Positions 43,348 to 50,924 of a DNA stretch of 64,000 bases are shown here, one piece after another (positions within the stretch are counted from its first letter, which is position 1; every line of letters begins with the position of its first letter). The stretch spans positions 977,001 through 1,041,000 of the forward strand of contig NZ_CP032674.1 of the NCBI RefSeq assembly GCF_021730305.1. Direction: 5' to 3'. The notes under the pieces were generated by a model that had not been told where the DNA came from, did not search any database, and saw only the letters and a program-made list of their open reading frames with translations. The position numbers and the translations under genes are program-made. This DNA comes from Xanthobacter sp. YC-JY1 (GTDB lineage: Bacteria; Pseudomonadota; Alphaproteobacteria; Rhizobiales; Xanthobacteraceae).

Positions 43348-43386
43348 CATTACGCACCCGCCCCCTGATCGGGCGGGTGCGTAATG
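43348..43386. terminator. Perfect 16-bp hairpin between sulfatase and sorB
   Basis: CATTACGCACCCGCCC (43348-43363), 7-base loop, exact complement at 43371-43386. It lies 19 bases after the sulfatase stop and 20 bases before the sorB stop. There is no T-tract on either side; position suggests a bidirectional transcription-end stem. Confidence 0.65.
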
Positions 43387-43406
43387 CGGCCAGCCTGCAG
43401 CTTCGC

Positions 43407-43724
43407 CTAGTAGGTCGCCGCCAGATAGTCGACGATGGCCTTGGCGTCCTTCTCGTCGATCGGAGCGCCGTAGGCGGAAATCATCTTGTGCACCTCCGCA
43501 TCCCAGAACGGCCGCCCCATCTTGGGCGGCTGGGTGAGGATGTAGTCGGCCGAGTGGCAGGCCGCACAATTGTTCTCGGCGGCCTCGACCCCCGGACCCG
43601 GCTTGAAGACGGCGGTCTCCTCCGGAAGCACATAGGACATGGGCTGCGCCACCGCCAGGCCGGCGAAGGTGCCGGCGCAGGCCAGGGCGATGGCGGCGGA
43701 GAGGGCCTTGAGATGGTTGGTCAT
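43407..43724 (-). CDS. sorB: Sulfite dehydrogenase cytochrome c subunit
   Basis: 105 residues. Signal peptide to about residue 26 (LAVAQ), then a one-haem cytochrome c: C53-A-A-C56-H57 binds haem covalently, and a Met in PPKMGRPFW or HKMISAYG is the likely axial ligand. The size and haem position match SorB of Starkeya novella. It accepts electrons from the molybdenum subunit in the periplasm and passes them to the respiratory chain. It starts 11 bases after the sorA stop, so the two form one operon. Confidence 0.88.
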   Translation of the reverse strand: MTNHLKALSAAIALACAGTFAGLAVAQPMSYVLPEETAVFKPGPGVEAAENNCAACHSADYILTQPPKMGRPFWDAEVHKMISAYGAPIDEKDAKAIVDYLAATY

Positions 43725-43735
43725 CGGAATGTCCC

Positions 43736-44956
43736 TCACGCGGCCACGATACGGGTGGTTTCGACGACGTTGCGCATATAGCCGGAGGGATTCCAGGTCG
43801 GCTCCATGGGCTGGGTCTTGCCGAGCACGTTGGTGGCGCGCACCAGGATCGCATGCTCCCCCGCCGGCACGGTCACGCTCGTCCGCCATTCGCGGAACGA
43901 GTATTTGCCGAGATCCTCGCCCAGCGTCGCCGGCGCGAAGGACTTGCCGCCATCGGCGGAGACTTCGACACGCGCGATGCCCGAGCCGCCATCGAAGGCG
44001 ATGCCGCGCAACGGCAGGGGCTTGCCCGCCGCGACCTTCGCCCCGTCGAGGACGTTGGTGAGGAAGGACCGCACGACGAAGCGGCCGATCGGCACGGTCT
44101 TTTCCGGCTTCGTGCCGGGGGGCACGCAAGCGCATTCGTTGTCGGGAATGCGATAGGCCGTCGCCATCCAGAAATTGTCGAGCGGCTTGTCGAGCACCGT
44201 GATCTGGCTGAGGTGCTTGACCCAGTAGGTTCCGAAATAGCCGGGCACGACGAGGCGCAGGGGGAAGCCGTTCAGCCAGGGCAGATCGGCGCCGTTCATC
44301 TGGTAGGCGAGGATGACCTCGCCATCGAGCGCGTGATCGAGCTTGAGGGACTTGGCGAAGCCCGGCGTCTGCGGCATGGCGGGCCGATCGAGCCCGCTGA
44401 AGGCGACTTCCACGGCGCTGCTTGCGATGCCCGCCTTCTCGAGCACGGCCTTCAGCGGCACGCCCTTCCAGCGGGCATTGCCCATCAGTCCGTTGCCCGC
44501 CTGTCCGCCGCCCACGCGCGGCTCCAGGAAGCCCCGGCTGTTGCCCGAGCACTGATGCACGGCGACGAATTCCACCGGGTCGAACTTGGTCTTCAGATCG
44601 TCCAGCGAAAGCGAAAGGGGTGTCGCGACCTTGCCCTTGACCTCCACGCGGAAGGCGGTGGGGTCGATGTCGAGGGGAATGTCGGCCAGGTGATAGCGCA
44701 CGAAGAAGGCGTCGTTCGGAGTCAGGATGCCTTCGTTGAACACGGAAAACGGGGTTTCGAGCTGCGGGGGCCGCGCGGTCAGGCCGATCAGGGCGCGCTT
44801 GCCGGGATAGACCACGAGCGGGCGCTCGCCATTGCCAAAGGGAAGCGTGATCGTGTCCGCAGCCAGTGCCGCGAAACGGGACCCCGCCATGAGCCCGGCC
44901 CCGGCCCCGAGGGCCATGCCGCCGACCGAGCGCAACGCCTGACGCCTTGTGATCAT
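43736..44956 (-). CDS. sorA: Sulfite dehydrogenase molybdopterin subunit
   Basis: 406 residues. A twin-arginine signal (ITRRQALRSVGGMALG, about 1-32) exports the folded cofactor-containing protein. The sulfite-oxidase Mo-cofactor domain shows the Mo-ligand Cys136 in HQCSGNSRGF; the C-terminal dimerisation domain spans about 290-406. It oxidises sulfite to sulfate and hands electrons to the adjacent SorB cytochrome. No haem b domain is present, as in bacterial SorA. In Xanthobacteraceae this enzyme serves sulfur-compound oxidation or sulfite detoxification. Which supplies the sulfite here is not shown. Confidence 0.92.
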   Translation of the reverse strand: MITRRQALRSVGGMALGAGAGLMAGSRFAALAADTITLPFGNGERPLVVYPGKRALIGLTARPPQLETPFSVFNEGILTPNDAFFVRYHLADIPLDIDPTAFRVEVKGKVATPLSLSLDDLKTKFDPVEFVAVHQCSGNSRGFLEPRVGGGQAGNGLMGNARWKGVPLKAVLEKAGIASSAVEVAFSGLDRPAMPQTPGFAKSLKLDHALDGEVILAYQMNGADLPWLNGFPLRLVVPGYFGTYWVKHLSQITVLDKPLDNFWMATAYRIPDNECACVPPGTKPEKTVPIGRFVVRSFLTNVLDGAKVAAGKPLPLRGIAFDGGSGIARVEVSADGGKSFAPATLGEDLGKYSFREWRTSVTVPAGEHAILVRATNVLGKTQPMEPTWNPSGYMRNVVETTRIVAA

Positions 44957-45269
44957 TCCGCGTTTCCCTTCCCGGCAGCCCGGTTGCCCCGGGATCTGCT
45001 TTTGTCCGGCGTTCTCCGGGCTTCCCCGTCCCGCCGGAAGGGCGGACGAGCGGCCCGATGGCCGGTGCCGAACCGCCCGCGCATCGCAGGCGATTGCGGT
45101 CCAAACTTCACCCTGCCGCTCGATTGGTCAACCACTCTCGCCGGCACGATGGAGCTTCCCGTGGGGCAGTTCGGCGACCGTCTTGGCCTTGATGCGCAAG
45201 CTGTTTTTAGGTGTCGCAACGGCCAGCGACGTGCGGGGGGGAAGACCCGGTGATGATGCCTCGCGTGGT
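44957..45269. other. Intergenic region upstream of sorA
   Basis: 313 bases without a supported gene between the sorA start and the CobW-like gene stop. The sorA promoter should be here; TTGACC on the minus strand (45131-45126) is a possible -35 but has no good -10 at 17 bases. Open frames that cross it look like antisense shadows. Confidence 0.4.
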
Positions 45270-46304
45270 CTAATGGGGCAGCAGCAGCGCCTGGTTGCCG
45301 TCCTGACTCCCGGTGCGCGCCTCGCGTGCAGCGAACGGCGCGCAGCGCTCCAGCAGGCGGGCGAGGCTGAGCTCGATTTCGGCCTTCCTGATGCCGCGGG
45401 CGATGAAGACGAGGAAGGAGGGGCCGGCATCGCGCTCCGGCAGATGGGTCGGCGGATGCATCACGTGCTGGACCCCATGAATGGCGAGGGGCCGGTCCGA
45501 CGATGTGGTCCGCAAAAGCCCCTTCACCCTGAGGATGCGGTCGCCGTGCGCGTGCAGCAGCGCGGAGAGCCAGAGCGTGAAGGCCGGCCAGTCCAGCGCG
45601 CCCTCCAAAGGGAGGGTGAAGGAGGAGACCTCCGAGTCATGCTCCGGCGCGTCGGCGAGGAAAGGGGAGGGCGGGGCATGCAGGCTGTCGCGGCCCGCCA
45701 ATACGTCGGCGAGGCGGAACGTCTCGTCCTGCGCGTCGAGGATGCGCGCATCGGGGGAGATGGCGCGCACCGCCGCGGCGAGTTGTGCCGGCGGCACGGC
45801 GGCGCGCATGTCGCCTTTGGTCAGCACCACCGTATCGGCGATGGCCACCTGACGGCGCGCCTCCGGCCGGTGTTCCAGATTGCGCAGGCCCGCCACCGCA
45901 TCCACCACCGCCACGACGGAGGCGAGGCGCACATGCGCCTTCAGCCACGGGTCGCGCGCGAGCGTCGCAATGACCGGAGCGGGATCGGCAAGTCCTGAGG
46001 TTTCGAGGATGGCGCGGCGCAGGCCGCCGCCGGCCCTGGAGCCGTTCTTCGCCATGCGCACCAGATCGTGCATCGCCTTGGCCACATCGGCGCGGCGCGC
46101 GCAGCACAGGCAGCCGCCGTCGATCAGCTCCACCGCCTCGCTGGCATGCACCAGCAGGCGATGATCGACGCCCGCCTCGCCGAACTCGTTGACCATGAGG
46201 CCGGAATCGCCGCCCTCCGGGGTCTCGATGAAGCGGCGGATGAGCGTCGTCTTGCCCGAGCCGAGGAAGCCGGTCACGACGATCAAGGGCAGACGTTCAT
46301 CCAT
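45270..46304 (-). CDS. CobW/P47K-family metal-linked GTPase (COG0523)
   Basis: 344 residues. Walker A is GFLGSGKTT at about 12-20; the family metal motif GGCLCC is intact near 62-68, followed by the switch region and the VLTKGDM (NKxD-like) guanine-specificity element. The C-terminal CobW_C domain ends in an aliphatic region. These proteins use GTP to deliver zinc, cobalt or iron to client enzymes. It overlaps the small CxxC gene by 8 bases. Nearby amidohydrolases need divalent metals, so they are possible clients (inference). The cobalamin-synthesis CobW itself is not implied. Confidence 0.86.
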   Translation of the reverse strand: MDERLPLIVVTGFLGSGKTTLIRRFIETPEGGDSGLMVNEFGEAGVDHRLLVHASEAVELIDGGCLCCARRADVAKAMHDLVRMAKNGSRAGGGLRRAILETSGLADPAPVIATLARDPWLKAHVRLASVVAVVDAVAGLRNLEHRPEARRQVAIADTVVLTKGDMRAAVPPAQLAAAVRAISPDARILDAQDETFRLADVLAGRDSLHAPPSPFLADAPEHDSEVSSFTLPLEGALDWPAFTLWLSALLHAHGDRILRVKGLLRTTSSDRPLAIHGVQHVMHPPTHLPERDAGPSFLVFIARGIRKAEIELSLARLLERCAPFAAREARTGSQDGNQALLLPH

Positions 46305-46638
46305 GGGCCGGCGTCTCCGCGATGGCGACCGGGGCGATGAAATCCTCGGTGAGCGGATCGATGCTGCGGCCGGAGAGACTTTCGGCCACCGGCCAGACGT
46401 CTCCGAGGGTCGGGGCGATCTTGGTGCGGCCGCGCGCGTCGGTCAGCGCCAGCGCCTCCCCGTCCCAATCCTCGCAGATGAGGCCGAGGGGCTGCACCAG
46501 CGCATTCAGCATGGCGACGCGCCGGCGGCGCTCCTCGCGATAGTGCAGGATGTCCTCGAACGGGAAGCGCTCGTCGCGCTGCCGGGCGAAGTCGCTCCAG
46601 TGTTCTCCCGCGCCGAAGATCGCGCAGACTTCGCACAT
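46297..46638 (-). CDS. Small conserved hypothetical protein with N-terminal CxxC
   Basis: 113 residues. It begins MCEVCAIFGAGEHWSDFARQR, giving a C2-x-x-C5 pair at the extreme N-terminus, then ILHYREERRRRVAMLNAL and a short beta-rich part containing ICEDWDGEALALTDARGRT. No named domain is recognised. The CxxC with a third Cys (in ICEDWD) could bind metal. It starts 21 bases after the GntR gene stop and overlaps the CobW-like gene by 8 bases, so these two are coupled and probably cotranscribed with the regulator. Function unknown; a metal-handling accessory role is a guess from context. Confidence 0.72.
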   Translation of the reverse strand: MCEVCAIFGAGEHWSDFARQRDERFPFEDILHYREERRRRVAMLNALVQPLGLICEDWDGEALALTDARGRTKIAPTLGDVWPVAESLSGRSIDPLTEDFIAPVAIAETPAHG

Positions 46639-46659
46639 GGCGGTTTCTCCTTCTCGCAG

Positions 46660-47466
46660 TCAGGCGAGGCTGTCGGGCGCGCCGCCGAGCGGCAGCTCCA
46701 TGTCGGACAGCATGCTCTGGGTGAGGCATTCGGAAACGCGCTTGCGGGCAAGCCCCGCGTGGGAGCTGCCGAGCGCGTCCGCCCTGTCGGCGTCGCGGGC
46801 GCGGATCGCCTCCACCATCTCGCGGTGCTCGCGGATGATGTTGCCGATATGCGCGTCGTAAGCCTCCTCGGTGGAAAAACAGTCGTAGGTCATGGCGAGG
46901 CGGGAGATGCGCAGGTTGGTGGTGAGCAGCTGGAGATAGAAGCGCTCGACAACGCCATTGCGGCAGCAGGCGGCGATGGCGGCATGGAAGCGCCAGTTGA
47001 TCTCCAGCATGGCCTCGGAATCCCGCTGCGCCGTCGCGGCCTCGAAGGCCTCCCGCTGGGCGTCGATGGCGGCGATCTGCGCCTCCGTCCGCCGCAGCGC
47101 CGCCCACCGGGTGACGAGGCGCTGGGAGAGGTCGAACGCCTCCAGATGCTCGCGAATGTCGTTCCAGCCCATGGGCGCGACGCGCGTGCCGCGATTGGGC
47201 AGGATCTGCACCAGCCCCTCGCCAGCAAGGCGCACCAGCGCCTCGCGCAGCGGCGTGCGTGACAGGCCGAGGCGGGTCACCAGCGCCGCCTCGTCGAGGT
47301 CGGAGCCGGGCGCAAGGGCGAGCGAGACAATCTCGGCGCGGATCACCTGATAGGCGAACTCGCTCGATCCGCCCTTCGAAATTCCCGCCTTGGGGGCGGT
47401 GGGCACCGCGAGGCTGCCGCGTCCGGCGGCACGGGTGCGGCTTCTTTGTGCGTTTCGTTCAGACAT
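46660..47466 (-). CDS. GntR-family regulator with FCD domain
   Basis: 268 residues from ATG 47466; the frame continues far upstream but crosses the divergent promoter and the livH-like gene. After a basic 32-residue lead, the GntR winged helix reads AYQVIRAEIVSLALAPGSDLDEAALVTRLGLSRTPLREAL and LVQILPNRGTRV. The C-terminal FCD helical domain (about 115-255) carries the metal/ligand-binding Asp and His residues typical of FadR/VanR relatives. It is divergent from the LIV-type transporter operon and most likely represses it until the substrate or a hydrolysis product is present (inference). Confidence 0.88.
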   Translation of the reverse strand: MSERNAQRSRTRAAGRGSLAVPTAPKAGISKGGSSEFAYQVIRAEIVSLALAPGSDLDEAALVTRLGLSRTPLREALVRLAGEGLVQILPNRGTRVAPMGWNDIREHLEAFDLSQRLVTRWAALRRTEAQIAAIDAQREAFEAATAQRDSEAMLEINWRFHAAIAACCRNGVVERFYLQLLTTNLRISRLAMTYDCFSTEEAYDAHIGNIIREHREMVEAIRARDADRADALGSSHAGLARKRVSECLTQSMLSDMELPLGGAPDSLA

Positions 47467-47491
47467 CGTTGTTGCATGACTCAATTTATTT

Positions 47492-47506
47492 TGCATAAGA
47501 TATGTA
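47492..47506. promoter_or_regulatory. Near-palindrome in the GntR / ABC divergent promoter
   Basis: TGCATA-AGA-TATGTA is symmetric at five of six positions per arm and lies in the AT-rich gap between the GntR start and the GTG of the transporter operon; a related GCATATAAC occurs at 47525. It resembles FCD-type GntR operators in size and base composition. Binding is inferred. Confidence 0.4.
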
Positions 47507-47565
47507 TAAATAAGCCTTCCGTCAAGCATATAACTTCGTGATATCAACGATTTGGAGGGGTAACG

Positions 47566-48438
47566 GTGCTTTGGCAAGCCACCGCTAACGGGCTGCTGCT
47601 CGGCGGCCTCTATGGCATCGCCACCATCGGCTTTTCGATGGTCTGGGGCGTCATGGGGGTCATCAACCTGGCCCACACCGGCTTCATCATGCTGGGCGCC
47701 TACATCACCTACGGCCTGTTCCGGTTCGCCGGGCTCGACCCCATCGCGTCCATTCCGGTCTCCATGATCGCCATGTTCGCGCTGGGTTACGCGCTGCAGG
47801 TGCTGGTGCTGAACCGCATCATCCGCACCAGCCTGCTGCTGTCGCTGGTGGTGACCTTCGGCATCGAGCTGGTGATGGTGGATGCGGTGTCCATCGCCTT
47901 CACCTCCGACGTGCGCTCGGTGAACTCGTCCTATGCGGCGAGCTCCATCGAGGTGTTCGGCATCCTCGTTCCGGTGGTGCGCCTCATCGCGGCGGGCTTC
48001 TCCGTCACCCTCGGCATCGCCTTCTTCGCCTTCCTGCGCTTCACCCGCGCCGGGCAGATGATCCTCGCTACGGCGCTCGACCGGGAGGTCTCCTCCCTCA
48101 TGGGCATCAATCCCGAGCGGATCTACGCGCTGACGGCGGGTGCAGGCGCTGCGCTGGCGGGGGCGACGGGCTCGCTCGCCTCCATGCTGTTCCCGGTGAT
48201 GCCGGGCATGGGCGTCACCTTCCTGAGCGCGGTATTTGTCATCACCGTGCTCGGCGGCATCGGCTCGGTGGAGGGGTGCATCGTCGCCGGCTTCATCTAC
48301 GGCCTCGTGCAGGCGTGGGCGGGCTACTTCCTCGGCGCCAATTATCAGGAGATCGTCGGCTTCGGCCTGTTCCTGTTGGTGCTGGCCCTGAGGCCGCAGG
48401 GCCTGTTCGGCCGCGCCTTCTTCGGGGAGCACGCATGA
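47566..48438 (+). CDS. ABC transporter permease, LivH type
   Basis: 290 residues, about eight hydrophobic helices. GLLLGGLYGIATIGFSMVWGVMGVINLAHTGFIMLGAY is the LivH start, and the EAA-like loop reads ATALDREVSSLMGINPERIYAL. It is one of two channel subunits of a branched-chain-amino-acid-type uptake system. GTG start with TGGAGGGG at 47553-47560. Its stop overlaps the LivM-like start (ATGA). The system as a whole is dedicated to the amidohydrolase cluster and is not necessarily an amino acid transporter; such transporters also carry urea, amides and aromatic acids. Confidence 0.93.
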   Translation: MLWQATANGLLLGGLYGIATIGFSMVWGVMGVINLAHTGFIMLGAYITYGLFRFAGLDPIASIPVSMIAMFALGYALQVLVLNRIIRTSLLLSLVVTFGIELVMVDAVSIAFTSDVRSVNSSYAASSIEVFGILVPVVRLIAAGFSVTLGIAFFAFLRFTRAGQMILATALDREVSSLMGINPERIYALTAGAGAALAGATGSLASMLFPVMPGMGVTFLSAVFVITVLGGIGSVEGCIVAGFIYGLVQAWAGYFLGANYQEIVGFGLFLLVLALRPQGLFGRAFFGEHA

Positions 48439-49415
48439 TCTCCCCCTCGTCCCCCTCAGGCGCGCGGCGTCGCGCGCTTCTCTTCTGGGCCTTCTTCGCC
48501 GCCGGCGCGGTCGTCCTCGCGCTCGCGCCCCTCGCCCTCAACAATTACTGGCTGCGGGTGCTGACCACGGTGTTCATGTACGCCACGGTCACGCAGGGGC
48601 TGAACGTCATCGTCGGCCTCACCGGCTATCACGCCTTCGGCAATGCGGTGTTCTTCGGCTTCGGCGCCTATGCCTGCGGCGTGGCCATGACGCTCGGGGC
48701 ACCCTTTCCCGTGGCGCTGGTCGCGGCGGTCGCCTTCTCGGCGCTGGTGGCGGGCATCGTCGGCTGGCCCATCCTGCGGCTGCGGGGGCATTACTTCGCC
48801 ATCGCGACCGTCGCGCTGAACCTCGCGGCCATCCAATTGGTCATCCAGGTGGGCGGCGTCACCGGCGGCGCCGAGGGCCTGCCCCTGCCGCTCTCGGACC
48901 TGCCGCCGGGGCCGCTCTATCGCGCCATCTATCTGGTGATGCTGGCCGGCATGGTCGTCTCCACCCTGCTGGTGGCGTTCATCCTCATTCGCCCCTTCGG
49001 CTACGCGCTGCGGGCCATTCGCGACGGCGAGCGCGCGGCGGGGGTGATGGGCATCGACACCACCGCCACCAAGGTTGCCGCCTGGGCCATCTCCGCCGGC
49101 ATCACCGGCTTTGCCGGGGGCGTGTGGGCCTATTGGATCACCTTCATCGAGCCGGCCAGCGCGTTCGATCCCGCCATCGGCGTGAAGGCCTACATGATGC
49201 TCATCCTCGGCGGCATGGGCACGGTGATCGGGCCGGTGCTAGGCGCCTTCGTGCTGGAATTTCTCTCCACGCTGGTGTGGGGCGGCTTCCTGCAGGCGCA
49301 TCAGATCGTGTTCGGCGTGCTCATCGTCGTCATCTGCCTCGTCGCCCCCAACGGGATGCTGGTGGCGGGGCGCTCCCTGATCCAGCGGTGGAGGTCGCGC
49401 CATGGCGCTGCTTGA
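48435..49415 (+). CDS. ABC transporter permease, LivM type
   Basis: 326 residues with about nine hydrophobic helices. NVIVGLTGYHAFGNAVFFGFGAYACG and GHYFAIATVALNL are LivM hallmarks, and GYALRAIRDGERAAGVMGIDTTATKVAAW is the coupling loop. ATG 48435 overlaps the LivH-like stop by 4 bases, and its own stop overlaps the first ATPase gene by 14 bases. Second channel subunit of the importer. Confidence 0.93.
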   Translation: MISPSSPSGARRRALLFWAFFAAGAVVLALAPLALNNYWLRVLTTVFMYATVTQGLNVIVGLTGYHAFGNAVFFGFGAYACGVAMTLGAPFPVALVAAVAFSALVAGIVGWPILRLRGHYFAIATVALNLAAIQLVIQVGGVTGGAEGLPLPLSDLPPGPLYRAIYLVMLAGMVVSTLLVAFILIRPFGYALRAIRDGERAAGVMGIDTTATKVAAWAISAGITGFAGGVWAYWITFIEPASAFDPAIGVKAYMMLILGGMGTVIGPVLGAFVLEFLSTLVWGGFLQAHQIVFGVLIVVICLVAPNGMLVAGRSLIQRWRSRHGAA

Positions 49416-50178
49416 GGCGAACGACCTCGAAATCCGCTTCGGCGGCGTGAAGGCTTTGGCCGGCGTCTCCTTCCGCGTGGAAGAGGGCGAGGTGTTCGGC
49501 GTCATCGGCCCCAACGGTGCCGGCAAGACCACGCTGCTGAACGCCATCTCCGCCGTCTACAAGCTCAATGGCGGCTCCATCCGCTTCGCCGGGGAGGACG
49601 TGACCGGCCTGCCGCCCCATCGCCTCTCCCGCCTCGGCATCGCCCGCACCTTCCAGATCGTGCAGCCCTTCAAGGCCATGAGCGTGCGGGAGAATGTCGC
49701 CATCGGCGCCATGTTCGGCCATGCGCGGCTGCGCACCCGCGACGCCTGGCTCGCCGCCGCCGATGCCGCGCTGGAGCGCACGGGCCTCGCACCCAAGGCC
49801 GCCTTCATGCCGCCGCAGCTCACCCTCGCCGACAGGAAGCGCCTGGAGGTGGCGCGCGCGCTCGCCATGGGGCCGCGCATCATCCTCTTCGACGAGGTGA
49901 TGGCGGGCCTCAACCACACGGAGATCGAACGCATGATCGACCTCGTGAAGAGCCTCAAGCAGGCCGGCCTCACCGTGGTCGTCATCGAGCATGTGATGAA
50001 GGCGGTTCTGGCCCTCTGCGACCGCATCATGGTGCTGAATTTCGGCGCCAAGCTCGCCGAGGGCGTGCCGGACGACGTGGTGTCCGACCCCAAGGTGGTG
50101 GAGGCCTATCTCGGCCAGCGCTTCGCCAAGGCGCATTCGGCTGCCCATGCGGCCACGGTGGCGGGAGGCGTGCAATGA
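49402..50178 (+). CDS. ABC transporter ATPase, LivG type
   Basis: 258 residues. Walker A GPNGAGKTTLL near 36; Walker B IILFDEVMAGLNH near 158-170, with the typical LivG C-terminus (IEHVMKAVLALCDRIMVLNFGAKLAEG). The signature loop reads LTLADRKRLEVARAL instead of the canonical LSGGQ form, a variation also seen in some LivG relatives. It powers uptake with the LivF-type partner. It overlaps both neighbours, so it is translationally coupled. Confidence 0.92.
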   Translation: MALLEANDLEIRFGGVKALAGVSFRVEEGEVFGVIGPNGAGKTTLLNAISAVYKLNGGSIRFAGEDVTGLPPHRLSRLGIARTFQIVQPFKAMSVRENVAIGAMFGHARLRTRDAWLAAADAALERTGLAPKAAFMPPQLTLADRKRLEVARALAMGPRIILFDEVMAGLNHTEIERMIDLVKSLKQAGLTVVVIEHVMKAVLALCDRIMVLNFGAKLAEGVPDDVVSDPKVVEAYLGQRFAKAHSAAHAATVAGGVQ

Positions 50179-50891
50179 GCCTTCTCTCGGTCGAAGGCCT
50201 CGCGGTGGCCTATGGCGACAGCCGCGTCCTGTGGGACGTGGGCTTCGACATGGCGGAAGGCGAGATCGTCGCGCTGGTGGGCGCGAACGGGGCGGGCAAG
50301 ACCACCCTGCTGCGCGCCCTCACCGGCCTCGTCCCTGTGCGCGGCGGGAAGATGCGCTTCGCCGGCGCGGACCTCGGCCCGCTGAAGCCCTATGAGCGCG
50401 CCCGGCGTGGCATCGCCATGGTGCCGGAGGGCCGGCGCCTGTTCGCCGGCCTCACCGTGCGCCAGAATTTGAAGCTCGGCGCCACCGCGCGCCCGGACCG
50501 CGCGGGCGAGGAGGACGACCTCGCCTTCGTCTTCCAGCTGTTCCCCGAGCTGAAGCGGCTGGAAGGCCGGCTCGCCGGCCTCATGTCCGGCGGCGAGCAG
50601 CAGATGTGCGCCATCGGCCGGGCGCTGATGGCGCGGCCGAGCCTTCTGCTCGTCGACGAGATGTCGCTGGGCCTCGCCCCGGTCATCGTCGATCGCATCG
50701 CCGAGGCGGTGCGCCTCGTGAACCGCGAGCGCGGCATCACCGTGCTGCTGGTGGAGCAGGACGTGGGCCTCGCGCTGGAGATCGCCACCCGCGGCTACGT
50801 GCTGGACACCGGCCGCATCACCATCGACGGCCCGGCGGACGACCTTCTGCGACGCGAGGACATCCGCGCCGCCTATCTCGGCCTCAACTGA
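50175..50891 (+). CDS. ABC transporter ATPase, LivF type
   Basis: 238 residues. Walker A GANGAGKTTLLRAL, signature LMSGGEQQMCAIGRALM, Walker B LLLVDEMSLGLAP and the LivF-type end (LLVEQDVGLALEIATRGYVLDTG). It overlaps the LivG-type gene by 4 bases and is followed 33 bases later by the dihydroorotase-like gene, confirming that transport and hydrolysis genes share an operon. Confidence 0.93.
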   Translation: MSLLSVEGLAVAYGDSRVLWDVGFDMAEGEIVALVGANGAGKTTLLRALTGLVPVRGGKMRFAGADLGPLKPYERARRGIAMVPEGRRLFAGLTVRQNLKLGATARPDRAGEEDDLAFVFQLFPELKRLEGRLAGLMSGGEQQMCAIGRALMARPSLLLVDEMSLGLAPVIVDRIAEAVRLVNRERGITVLLVEQDVGLALEIATRGYVLDTGRITIDGPADDLLRREDIRAAYLGLN

Positions 50892-50924
50892 CGTGCCTCA
50901 ACCGATCCTTCTGGAGAGCGTGAC

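Noticed and set aside
46660-48432. A 590-codon frame extending the GntR gene through the divergent promoter and antisense to the permease gene
   Set aside because: The upstream part is His/Asp/Arg-rich without motifs and crosses an AT-rich promoter; the GntR protein is complete from ATG 47466.
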